Positions 1-5,279 of a stretch of 5,486 bases of DNA are shown here, one piece after another. Position numbers and translations under genes: made by a program. Origin of the DNA: Gemmatimonadota bacterium (GTDB lineage Bacteria; Gemmatimonadota; Gemmatimonadetes; Palauibacterales; Palauibacteraceae); contig JAMJQV010000332.1 in NCBI GenBank assembly GCA_023554435.1, positions 1 through 5,486 of the forward strand, written 5' to 3'. Below the pieces are notes generated by a model. The model did not search any database, was not told the origin of the DNA, and saw only the letters and a list, made by a program, of their open reading frames with translations. The first letter of the stretch is position 1; each line of letters starts with the position of its first letter.

Positions 1-2
1 AA

Positions 3-86
3 GAAGTCCTCACCAGGGAAGCGACGGCCCCTGTCCACCGCATGCTGACCGAGGGTGAGGGCGAAGAGGCCCAGCCGGAAGGGTAG
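3..86 (+). CDS. C-terminal end of an unidentified protein (partial, enters from the left edge)
   Basis: An open frame runs from the window edge to a TAG stop at 84-86 and encodes about 27 residues, beginning EVLTREATAPVHRM and ending in an acidic tail (TEGEGEEAQPEG). Most of its codons end in G or C, as in the neighbouring real genes, whereas the other two forward frames stop earlier (46-48 and 56-58). The stop lies 10 bp before the DUF2007 start, and the purine-rich Shine-Dalgarno of DUF2007 overlaps the end of this frame, as expected for two genes of one operon. The fragment is too short and too low in complexity to assign a family. That it is a real gene end is an inference from frame, codon bias and spacing. 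Confidence 0.5.
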   Translation, partial: EVLTREATAPVHRMLTEGEGEEAQPEG

Positions 87-96
87 GGTGGATCCG

Positions 97-339
97 ATGG
101 AAGATCAGCATGAGCATGCGTGGGTTGCCCTGATCGAATACGGTGCCGTGTACGAGGCGGAGCTCGCGGCCGGTCGCCTCGAGTCCGCCGGGATACTCAG
201 CCGCATCGACCGGCGCGGTGCCGCGGGCATCTTCGGCCTCGGGCACGCCGGCTCCTCGGTGCGTGGCGTAACGCTCTACGTACCCGAGGACTGCGTGACG
301 GAAGCGCGAGAGGCGCTCGATCTCGAGGGCGAGTCCTGA
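97..339 (+). CDS. DUF2007-type small protein (putative signal-transducing protein family)
   Basis: This is an 80-residue soluble protein with no signal peptide or membrane segment. It matches the pattern of DUF2007 proteins, a compact ferredoxin-like fold often labelled 'putative prokaryotic signal transducing protein'. The N-terminal part (about residues 10-20, ALIEYGAVYEA) covers the usual 'moving between sequence positions' helix start. A helix with an alternating Ala/Glu pattern follows (19-31, ending ESAGI). A variable loop with Gly-rich sequence spans 41-54, and a strand plus helix closes it (57-74, GVTLYVPED then an Ala/Glu-rich helix). The biochemical role of the family is not established. 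I chose ATG 97 over the in-frame GTG at 55 because AGGGTGG sits 5-6 bases upstream and the extra 14 residues are basic and not family-like. It probably shares a transcript with the gene ending at 86 and is convergent to the SDR gene. Confidence 0.75.
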   Translation: MEDQHEHAWVALIEYGAVYEAELAAGRLESAGILSRIDRRGAAGIFGLGHAGSSVRGVTLYVPEDCVTEAREALDLEGES

Positions 340-350
340 GATCGACAAGG

Positions 351-366
351 AGCCCCGGTTCGGGCT
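351..366. terminator. Weak hairpin between convergent genes
   Basis: AGCCC at 351-355 can pair with GGGCT at 362-366 around a 6-base loop, in the 35-bp gap between the DUF2007 stop (339) and the SDR stop (375). No T-run follows on either strand, so it would be at best a weak bidirectional terminator. The position is suggestive, but a 5-bp GC stem is not rare in DNA of this composition. Confidence 0.25.
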
Positions 367-374
367 GAAGGTCC

Positions 375-1544
375 CTATCCGCGGGCTCTCCAGGCCGCGA
401 TGATGTCGGCTTCCCGGGCCATGATCGAGTCCTCGCCCGAGACCATCCGGGTCATTCGTTCCTCCGAGACCACGCCTGAATACCACCACTCGTGCGTATC
501 GTGGACGGTCTTCGCCAGCGGTGTGAACGTCAGGCCGCTCTCGACCGCCCGTTCGATACTGGCGCGCGCCGTGCCGTAGTTGTCACCGGTCGGCACGACC
601 CACGGGGTCATCTCGATGATGCCGTGCTCTTCGAGAAACTCGTAGTCCGGAATCGGGACCCAGGTGACCGGGTTGCTGAACGCGGCATGAACACCGTGCA
701 CGAACGCGTTCATGCCCATCGGCGAGGCCGGCCCGGCCACGTTGAAGGCGCCCACGTTCCGCTCTTCGATCAGCCGCACCATGAAGCCGGCCACGTCGCG
801 GGCGTCGATGAACTGTACGAGATCGTCCTTTCCGGGAACCAGCACTTCTCCGCCGCGGGGGATCCGCACCGGCCAGTAGGTGAAGCGCTCCGTCCGGTCA
901 CCCGGGCCCACCATGTACGTCGGACGGGACAGAATCGTCCGGTCCTCTCCGATGATCCGGACGACCTCGGCCTCGGACAGGGTCTTCATGACCGCGTATC
1001 CGTATTCCATCTGCTGGATCTCGGTCAGCTCGGTGGTCGGGATCTCGGCGTTGAGGACGTCGGTCTCGAGCAGGACATCCCTCGTGTACGGGTAGTAGAC
1101 CCCGATCGAGGACGTGTACAGGTACAGGTCGACGGCATCGCGCAGGAGCTCCGCCGAGTCGGTCGCCCACTGTACCCGGTAGCCGGAGTTGTCGATGACC
1201 GCGTCCCACGTCCGGCCCTTCAGAGCCTCGAGATCACCGTCCCGGTTCCCCACCAGTTGCTCCACGTGCGCGAAGAGGTCCTGGTTGACGGTGGGCTTCG
1301 ACCGACCGCGCGTGAACGTGGTCACCGTGTGTCCCCGATTCAGCGCATAGGCCACGAGATGCGGTCCGAGCAGGTGAGTGCCACCGAGGATCAGGATGCT
1401 CATCGGGTGGGGCGCCCGTCCGGATTTTGTTGCGGGCTCCGGTCGTCGGTTGTCGCCGAGCACCGCTCCCGGGCGGCCGAGAAGGGCTACGGCCGCACCG
1501 GCCGTCAGTCCGGCGCCGAGGAATTCACGTCGTGAAGTGGTCAT
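375..1544 (-). CDS. Tat-exported NAD(P)-dependent epimerase/dehydratase-like protein (extended SDR)
   Basis: A 389-residue extended short-chain dehydrogenase/reductase. The N terminus carries a twin-arginine motif (SRREFLG, residues 4-10) followed by a hydrophobic Ala/Gly/Leu stretch to about residue 30, so export of a folded, cofactor-loaded enzyme by the Tat system is likely. The Rossmann domain then begins at about 48 with a strand and the GGTHLLG dinucleotide-binding loop (54-60). Catalytic-type residues are visible: Ser/Thr in YTSSIGVY (143-150) and the YxxxK pair Y183/K187 in YGYAVMK. The C-terminal half (about 205-389) would form the substrate domain. The loop is GGTxxxG rather than the common GxxGxxG, which resembles the NAD-dependent epimerase/CSP41-like and isoflavone-reductase-like branches, so the substrate cannot be named; a sugar or sugar nucleotide is only a guess. 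ATG 1544 is preferred over the GTG at 1559 because it places the RR motif at the usual distance and has GAGAG 8 bases upstream. The stop is TAG. Confidence 0.85.
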   Translation of the reverse strand: MTTSRREFLGAGLTAGAAVALLGRPGAVLGDNRRPEPATKSGRAPHPMSILILGGTHLLGPHLVAYALNRGHTVTTFTRGRSKPTVNQDLFAHVEQLVGNRDGDLEALKGRTWDAVIDNSGYRVQWATDSAELLRDAVDLYLYTSSIGVYYPYTRDVLLETDVLNAEIPTTELTEIQQMEYGYAVMKTLSEAEVVRIIGEDRTILSRPTYMVGPGDRTERFTYWPVRIPRGGEVLVPGKDDLVQFIDARDVAGFMVRLIEERNVGAFNVAGPASPMGMNAFVHGVHAAFSNPVTWVPIPDYEFLEEHGIIEMTPWVVPTGDNYGTARASIERAVESGLTFTPLAKTVHDTHEWWYSGVVSEERMTRMVSGEDSIMAREADIIAAWRARG

Positions 1545-1714
1545 CGAACAGGCTCTCACTGTTGAAGGTCACACCATGGGCAGGTCAACGTAGCTTTTCG
1601 GGTCATGGCCGCGCGACACCCGATTCCGCGCAGACCGTGAGTGGGACTGGCACACGGGCTGCCGCTTTCACACCGTGGGAGCAGGAGACAGGCACCACGG
1701 CGGAGGAAACGACC
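1545..1714. promoter_or_regulatory. Divergent spacer between the SDR and GNAT genes
   Basis: This 170-bp non-coding spacer must contain the start signals for the SDR gene (leftward) and the GNAT gene (rightward). A TTGACC element on the minus strand (1583-1588) looks like a -35 box, but there is no good -10 at 17 bp, so I do not assign a promoter. Two copies of TCACACCRT lie here (1569-1577 and 1668-1676). CCGTGG at 1673-1678 can pair with CCACGG at 1695-1700 around a 16-base loop, just before the GNAT Shine-Dalgarno; this may be a leader hairpin. No small open frame with codon bias is evident. Confidence 0.5.
1702..1708 (+). promoter_or_regulatory. Ribosome binding site that fixes the GNAT start
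   Basis: GGAGGAA at 1702-1708 is a near-perfect Shine-Dalgarno and sits 6-8 bases before ATG 1715. It decides the start against the longer in-frame opening that begins inside the SDR gene at 1427. Confidence 0.8.
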
Positions 1715-2323
1715 ATGACGGTCAGGGCATTGAGCGCGACGGAGGCACGGGCCGCCACCGAGATCCTGTGCGAGGCTTTCTACGACTATCCGGTGATGCG
1801 CTGGGTGCTGGAATCGGCCGGCGCGGACTACGATCGGCGGCTGGCCCGCATGGTCGGCTACTTCGTCACCGCCAGGACCTTCCGCGGGGAGCCTCTCCTG
1901 GGAATCGATCACAGAGGACGTCTCGGGGGGGTCGCCATGGTGTCGGACCCGAAGGGGCCTCCCAGCCCGCCGGAGCTCGGAGCGGAGCGCGAGGCTGTCT
2001 GGGCCGATCTCGGCCAGGAGGCCCGCTCGCGATACGAGGTCTTTGGAGAGGCCTGCGCCCCACATCTCGTGCAGGAGCCGCACCTCCACCTCAACATGAT
2101 CGGCACGCTGCACGCGGCCCGCGGCAGGGGATACGGGAGGGCCCTGCTCGAATACGTGCACGCCATGTCGAAGCGGGATCCGAATTCAGGAGGTGTCTCG
2201 TTGACGACGGAAGATCCGGCAAACGTCCCGCTTTACGAGAGCTTCGGCTACGAAATCACGGGCCACGCGCGCGTTTCCGCTGACGTCGAGACGTGGGCCT
2301 TCTATCGACCGGACCGTCGATGA
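1715..2323 (+). CDS. GNAT family N-acetyltransferase
   Basis: A 202-residue cytoplasmic protein of the GCN5-related N-acetyltransferase fold, which transfers acetyl from acetyl-CoA to an amine. The acetyl-CoA pyrophosphate loop is clear at 133-141 (HAARGRGYG, the R/Q-x-x-G-x-G/A signature) and is preceded by the beta4 strand LHLNMIGTL (124-132). Motif B follows with LTTEDPANVPLYESFGYE (163-180). It carries the Asn/Tyr pair (N170, Y174) typical of enzymes where Tyr acts as general acid, and the FGYE element that ends most GNAT domains. The N-terminal part (1-20, then AFYDYPVMRWVL at 21-32) is the usual alpha1/alpha2 region. The substrate cannot be read from sequence; small-molecule amines or a protein N terminus are both possible. 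The gene stands alone, with a divergent neighbour upstream and a convergent one 4 bp downstream. Confidence 0.88.
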   Translation: MTVRALSATEARAATEILCEAFYDYPVMRWVLESAGADYDRRLARMVGYFVTARTFRGEPLLGIDHRGRLGGVAMVSDPKGPPSPPELGAEREAVWADLGQEARSRYEVFGEACAPHLVQEPHLHLNMIGTLHAARGRGYGRALLEYVHAMSKRDPNSGGVSLTTEDPANVPLYESFGYEITGHARVSADVETWAFYRPDRR

Positions 2324-2327
2324 CGGG

Positions 2328-3491
2328 TCAGGGCGCCGGGTCGATTCTGTATACCCTGCTTCCCGCCAGGATGTAGACCTCACCGTCCGCGTCGCGACCG
2401 AAAGAGTACACACTTCCCAGGTCAGGAATCGACCATTCGCGCTGCTCCACAGCCATGTCCTCGGCCGCGTCGTATCGAAAGCTCCGCAGCCACCCCGAGC
2501 AGTAGTCGGAGTAGAAGTAGGTCCCCTTCAGGGCCGGCATCGCGTCGCCCCGGTATACGTGTCCCCCGGTAATCGAGCAACCATCGCCGTGACCGTACCA
2601 GACCACCGGCTCCCGCAGGCCCGTGCGATCGCAGCCCGAGTCGCGGAAGCACTCGGGGCCCTCGACCGTGTTCCACCCGTAGTTCACTCCCGCCTCGGTC
2701 AGGGGAGCGACGCTCACCTCCTCCCACTCGTTCTGACCTACGTCCGCTACGTAGATGAAACCGCCCTCCGCATCGATGTCGTTCCGCCACGGGTTCCGGA
2801 CACCGTACGCCCAGATCTCCGGCTGGCCGCCGCCGGAGGCGAATGGATTATCGGCCGGGATCGCGTATGGATCTCCGCCGTCCACATCGATTCTCAGGAT
2901 GGCCCCGAGAAGCGTGTCCAGATTCTGGCCGTTTCCGCGTGGGTCCCCGCTCGACCCACCATCGCCGAGCGCGATGTATAGCATGTCGTCGGGGCCGAAC
3001 AGGAGCTGTCCCCCGTTGTGGTTCCCATTCGGTTGCTCGACAAACAGGATCTCTTTCAACGTGGCCGGGTCCAGGCTGAGCCCGTCACCACGCTCGGTGT
3101 AGCGGACCACCCGGGTGTCGCCCGCGCCGTTGGTGTAGTTGGCGTAGACATATCCGTTGGACGCGAAGTTCGGGTGTAGAGCGATGCCCAGAAGGCCCTG
3201 CTCGTTGCCGCTGGAGATCCGGTCGCCTATGTCGAGGTAGGGTTCCGACCGAAGCTGTCCACCGTCCAGCACCCGGATCCGCCCCCTCTGTTCGACGACC
3301 AGGAGCCGACTGTCGCCCGTGATGCCGACGAGTTGAACGGGGCGTTCCAGTCCGCTCGCGATTTCGGTGAGGACGATGTCATCAGCCGTGGGAAGAGTGG
3401 CTGTCATTCCGTCCTCACCACACCCGGCCGCGGTTGAGAGAAGCGCGGCAACTGCGAGCGTTCCGGCTGCCCAACTTGTGATCGGTCTCAC
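2328..3491 (-). CDS. PQQ-dependent glucose/sorbosone dehydrogenase family lipoprotein
   Basis: A 387-residue soluble quinoprotein of the glucose/sorbosone dehydrogenase (GSDH) beta-propeller family, which oxidises aldose sugars outside the cytoplasm using PQQ. The signal peptide (1-23, hydrophobic core AAGTLAVAALL) ends in AAGC with Cys24, a relaxed lipobox, so it is probably a lipid-anchored periplasmic or surface protein. Family landmarks appear in order: ERPVQLVGI (49-57), LLVVEQRGRIRVL (63-75), NEQGLLGIALHPNF (96-109), NHNGGQLLFGPDD with the catalytic-base histidine candidate H158 (157-169), LYIALGDGG (171-179), EIWAYGVRNPWR with the PQQ-contacting arginine candidate R232 (225-236), VADVGQNEWEE (248-258) and NYGWNTVEG (270-278). 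Four cysteines after residue 280 (281, 287, 305, 331) could form two disulfides. The start is GTG with a perfect AGGAGG only 4 bases upstream; no other start fits the signal peptide. No PQQ synthesis gene is in the window. The substrate is unproven. Confidence 0.9.
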   Translation of the reverse strand: MRPITSWAAGTLAVAALLSTAAGCGEDGMTATLPTADDIVLTEIASGLERPVQLVGITGDSRLLVVEQRGRIRVLDGGQLRSEPYLDIGDRISSGNEQGLLGIALHPNFASNGYVYANYTNGAGDTRVVRYTERGDGLSLDPATLKEILFVEQPNGNHNGGQLLFGPDDMLYIALGDGGSSGDPRGNGQNLDTLLGAILRIDVDGGDPYAIPADNPFASGGGQPEIWAYGVRNPWRNDIDAEGGFIYVADVGQNEWEEVSVAPLTEAGVNYGWNTVEGPECFRDSGCDRTGLREPVVWYGHGDGCSITGGHVYRGDAMPALKGTYFYSDYCSGWLRSFRYDAAEDMAVEQREWSIPDLGSVYSFGRDADGEVYILAGSRVYRIDPAP

Positions 3492-3686
3492 GAATCCTCC
3501 TGACGGCTCGATGCGCCCCGCGGGTGAGTTTCACACCATATTCTGCATTCTACACCGTAACCGGCAGAGCGCCACGTGTTTCCCGCGGGCGACAGCGGCG
3601 CGGTATACGGTCTTGCAGTGTGCGTCTGGGTATCACAAGCTGGACGCACACCTGGCAGGCGAAGGGAAATCGAGGAGTCTTGGCTG
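3492..3686. promoter_or_regulatory. Divergent spacer with candidate promoters
   Basis: This 195-bp non-coding spacer separates the sugar dehydrogenase (leftward) and the DUF2164/carbonic anhydrase pair (rightward). It includes the most AT-rich patch of the window (about 3529-3560). On the minus strand TAGAAT (3547-3552) is a good -10 box, though no matching -35 is seen. On the plus strand TATACG (3604-3609) is a fair -10 candidate and would start a transcript at about 3616. The spacer also carries a TTTCACACC motif (3529-3537), two CCCGCGGG palindromes (3517-3524 and 3582-3589) and the inverted repeat at 3618-3651. Promoter calls are inferences from consensus only. Confidence 0.45.
3618..3651 (+). 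repeat. Perfect 9-bp inverted repeat, leader hairpin or operator
   Basis: GTGTGCGTC at 3618-3626 is the exact reverse complement of GACGCACAC at 3643-3651. As RNA the stem extends inward through T3627-G3642, G3628-T3641 and G3629-C3640, leaving a 10-base loop; a bulged base lets it extend outward by two more pairs. It ends 20 bases before the Shine-Dalgarno of DUF2164. It could be a folded 5' leader element or, as DNA, a dimeric repressor site just downstream of the TATACG element. It has no T-run after it, so it is not a simple terminator. Confidence 0.6.
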
Positions 3687-3926
3687 ATGCGCATCCAGCT
3701 TTCAGAAGAACGGCGGGAACTCCTGGCAACAGCAGTCCAGCAGGTGTTCCTGGAAGAGTTCGAGCGCGACCTGAGCGATTTCCAGGCGCAGCGACTCATC
3801 GATTTCTTCATGAGTCAGCTGGGGCCACCGGTCTACAACCAGGCCATCCAGGACGCGCGGGCCCATATTCAGCTGAAGCTGGACGACCTGGACGGAGAAG
3901 TCTACGAACCCGAAACGCCAGTCTGA
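3687..3926 (+). CDS. DUF2164 family small protein
   Basis: A 79-residue protein matching DUF2164 in length and pattern. It opens with MRIQLSEERR, continues with a helix (11-30), then the conserved-looking block AQRLIDFFMSQLGPPVYNQA (34-53), and a final helix with an acidic tail (54-79, ending VYEPETPV). It is predicted to be soluble, helical and acidic, without a signal peptide. The family has no established function. ATG 3687 is chosen because GAGGAG (3672-3677) lies 9 bases upstream and because DUF2164 proteins begin close to this point; the longer open frame from 3576 would run through the inverted repeat. Its stop is 4 bp before the carbonic anhydrase start, so the two are very probably co-transcribed and translationally coupled. 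Confidence 0.82.
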   Translation: MRIQLSEERRELLATAVQQVFLEEFERDLSDFQAQRLIDFFMSQLGPPVYNQAIQDARAHIQLKLDDLDGEVYEPETPV

Positions 3927-3930
3927 GCCG

Positions 3931-4572
3931 ATGCCAACAGGGAATCAAGCGCCGATGTCGGCGCACGAGGCGCTCGAACGCCTGCGCGAAGGAAACCGTC
4001 TGTTCGCGTCCGGCGAGTTGAGCCGCCAGACGCGCCCCAGTCACAGCCGTGTCGCGGCTTCCGCACAGCAGGCTCCCTTCGCAATCATCCTGGGTTGCTC
4101 GGACTCCCGGGTCCCCGCCGAGATCGTGTTCGGCCAGGGCCTGGGAGACCTGTTCGTCATCCGGGTGGCCGGCAACGTCGTCGCGCCGTCACTGGTGGGC
4201 AGCGTCGAGTTCGCGGCCGCCAAGTTCGGCACCCGGCTCGTCGTGGTGCTTGGGCACACCGAGTGTGGGGCGGTTCTCGCCACACTCGACGAGCTCCAGC
4301 AACCAGTGGAAGACCAGTCGCCCAACCTGCGATCGATCGTCGATCGGGTTCGACCGTCGGTCGAGGGGCTATTGAAGACCGAGTTGCGACACGACCACGA
4401 GGCGCTGGTGCGACAGGCCGTTCGGGCCAACATCGGAGTCTCGGTCGACCACCTTCAGCACGGATCGGAGATCCTGGAGAGGCTGATAAGGGTGGAAGGC
4501 CTCCGCGTGGTCGGTGCCGAGTACTCCCTGGACACGGGCCTGGTCGAGTTCCTCGATGACGCCCGACCCTGA
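3931..4572 (+). CDS. Beta-class carbonic anhydrase
   Basis: A 213-residue zinc enzyme that interconverts CO2 and bicarbonate in the cytoplasm. The beta-class signature is complete: CSDSR at 56-60 gives zinc ligand Cys56 and the Asp58/Arg60 dyad, and HTECGAV at 109-115 gives zinc ligands His109 and Cys112. Other family landmarks are ALERLREGNRLF (13-25 region), FVIRVAGNVV (75-84) and the segment SVEFAAAKFGTRLVVVLGH (91-109). YSLDTGLVEFL (198-208) is the typical C-terminal strand. Length is normal, with no signal peptide. The start may be ATG 3931, just 4 bp after DUF2164 and without its own clear Shine-Dalgarno, so coupled translation is likely. Alternatively it is ATG 3955 (residue 9), which aligns better with usual family N termini. 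Catalytic activity is expected from intact residues; a role in carboxylation or pH control is inference. Confidence 0.93.
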   Translation: MPTGNQAPMSAHEALERLREGNRLFASGELSRQTRPSHSRVAASAQQAPFAIILGCSDSRVPAEIVFGQGLGDLFVIRVAGNVVAPSLVGSVEFAAAKFGTRLVVVLGHTECGAVLATLDELQQPVEDQSPNLRSIVDRVRPSVEGLLKTELRHDHEALVRQAVRANIGVSVDHLQHGSEILERLIRVEGLRVVGAEYSLDTGLVEFLDDARP

Positions 4573-4584
4573 CGACGGGTCGGG
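4562..4584 (+). terminator. GC-rich hairpin at the end of the carbonic anhydrase gene
   Basis: CCCGACCC (4562-4569) and GGGTCGGG (4577-4584) form a perfect 8-bp stem around a 7-base loop that contains the TGA stop of the carbonic anhydrase. No T-run follows, only TTC, so efficient Rho-independent termination is doubtful. It may pause transcription, protect the 3' end, or separate this pair from the macrodomain gene. Confidence 0.4.
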
Positions 4585-4714
4585 TTCGACAGGGGGCTTC
4601 CACCGTGCGACGAAGCCGCCTGAAGTTGTTCATGAGCTACTTCGTTGAGGCCGATACGGAGTTCCTGCTCTACAGCCGGCAGGATGAGGCCGGTCTGGGA
4701 GATCCTGGACCTCT

Positions 4715-4725
4715 AGAGGAGGGGG
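4715..4725 (+). promoter_or_regulatory. Ribosome binding site that fixes the macrodomain start
   Basis: AGAGGAGGGGG at 4715-4725 includes a full AGGAGG (4717-4722) placed 8 bases before GTG 4731. This supports a start at 4731 instead of the upstream in-frame GTG 4605 or ATG 4632. The element partly overlaps the palindrome CCTCTAGAGG (4710-4719). Confidence 0.75.
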
Positions 4726-4730
4726 TTCGA

Positions 4731-5264
4731 GTGAGCCTCTGGCACGACGACCGAGTCGAAATCATCCAGGCGGACATCACGACACTGGACGTGGACGTCA
4801 TCGTGAACGCAGCGAACATATCGCTTCTCGGCGGCGGCGGAGTGGACGGTGCCATTCACCGGGCTGCCGGACCGGAACTGCTGGAAGAATGCCGCACGCT
4901 CGGCGGTGCACAGACCGGTGAAGTGAAACTGACACGGGGCTATCGTCTGCCGGCGCGGTACGTGGCGCATGCGGTGGGTCCGGTGTGGCACGGGGGCGAG
5001 AGGGGCGAGGCTGCGCTGCTGGCTTCCTGCTACTCGGAGGCGCTCGAGCTGGCGACGGAGGTGAAGGCCGCCAGCATCGCGTTTCCCGCAATTTCCACGG
5101 GCGTCTACCGTTACCCGATCGAACAAGCGACGCGGATCGCCATGGAGACCGTGGCGGCGCACTTCAAGGTGAACACGAAGCCGGGAAAGGCCGTGTTCTG
5201 CTGCTTCTCAGACTCGGATGCTGAGACATACGAGCGGGTCGCCCGAGATCTGCTGGAGGAATGA
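4731..5264 (+). CDS. Macrodomain protein, O-acetyl-ADP-ribose deacetylase / ADP-ribosyl hydrolase (MacroD/YmdB type)
   Basis: A 177-residue single macrodomain, the same length as E. coli YmdB. Members bind ADP-ribose and hydrolyse O-acetyl-ADP-ribose (a sirtuin product) or remove mono-ADP-ribose from acidic residues. Visible features, numbered from GTG 4731: the first strands with IIQADITTLDVDVIVNAAN (11-29), the catalytic-type Asn29, the glycine-rich loop GGGGVDGAIHRAAG (34-47) with catalytic-type Asp39, VGPVWHGGE (82-90) and the diphosphate-binding loop FPAISTGVYRYP (118-129). All key residues of the MacroD branch are present, so it should be active. The open frame continues upstream for 42 codons to a GTG at 4605, but that segment has no family counterpart, and the strong Shine-Dalgarno before 4731 decides the start. 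It follows the carbonic anhydrase after 158 bp; no sirtuin or ADP-ribosyltransferase is in the window, so its partner is unknown. Confidence 0.92.
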   Translation: MSLWHDDRVEIIQADITTLDVDVIVNAANISLLGGGGVDGAIHRAAGPELLEECRTLGGAQTGEVKLTRGYRLPARYVAHAVGPVWHGGERGEAALLASCYSEALELATEVKAASIAFPAISTGVYRYPIEQATRIAMETVAAHFKVNTKPGKAVFCCFSDSDAETYERVARDLLEE

Positions 5265-5279
5265 CGAGAAAGGCGGCCG

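Noticed and set aside
10..489. A 159-codon minus-strand frame across DUF2007
   Set aside because: It overlaps DUF2007 and the end of the SDR, has no Shine-Dalgarno or family motif, and is of the low-complexity composition typical of shadows.
492..1535. A 347-codon open frame on the plus strand opposite the SDR gene
   Set aside because: It is fully antisense to a well-supported SDR with catalytic motifs. Its product is rich in Arg, Gly, Val and His without any recognisable domain, as expected of shadow frames in high-GC DNA.
1567..1605. Three GGTCA pentamers (1567, 1583, 1601) as a possible repeat array
   Set aside because: The unit is only 5 bp and the spacing is uneven (16 and 18 bp), so chance is sufficient.
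1556..2161. A 201-codon minus-strand frame opposite the GNAT gene
   Set aside because: The GNAT gene has a clear acetyl-CoA motif and ribosome binding site; the antisense frame shows neither.
4157..4633. A 158-codon minus-strand frame opposite the carbonic anhydrase
   Set aside because: Product is Arg/Pro-rich and without domains; the sense strand encodes all carbonic anhydrase metal ligands.
1715..5264. Idea that GNAT, carbonic anhydrase and macrodomain form one new defence or signalling system
   Set aside because: The genes are on separate transcription units, are common housekeeping families, and no toxin, ADP-ribosyltransferase, sirtuin, nuclease or sensor gene accompanies them.
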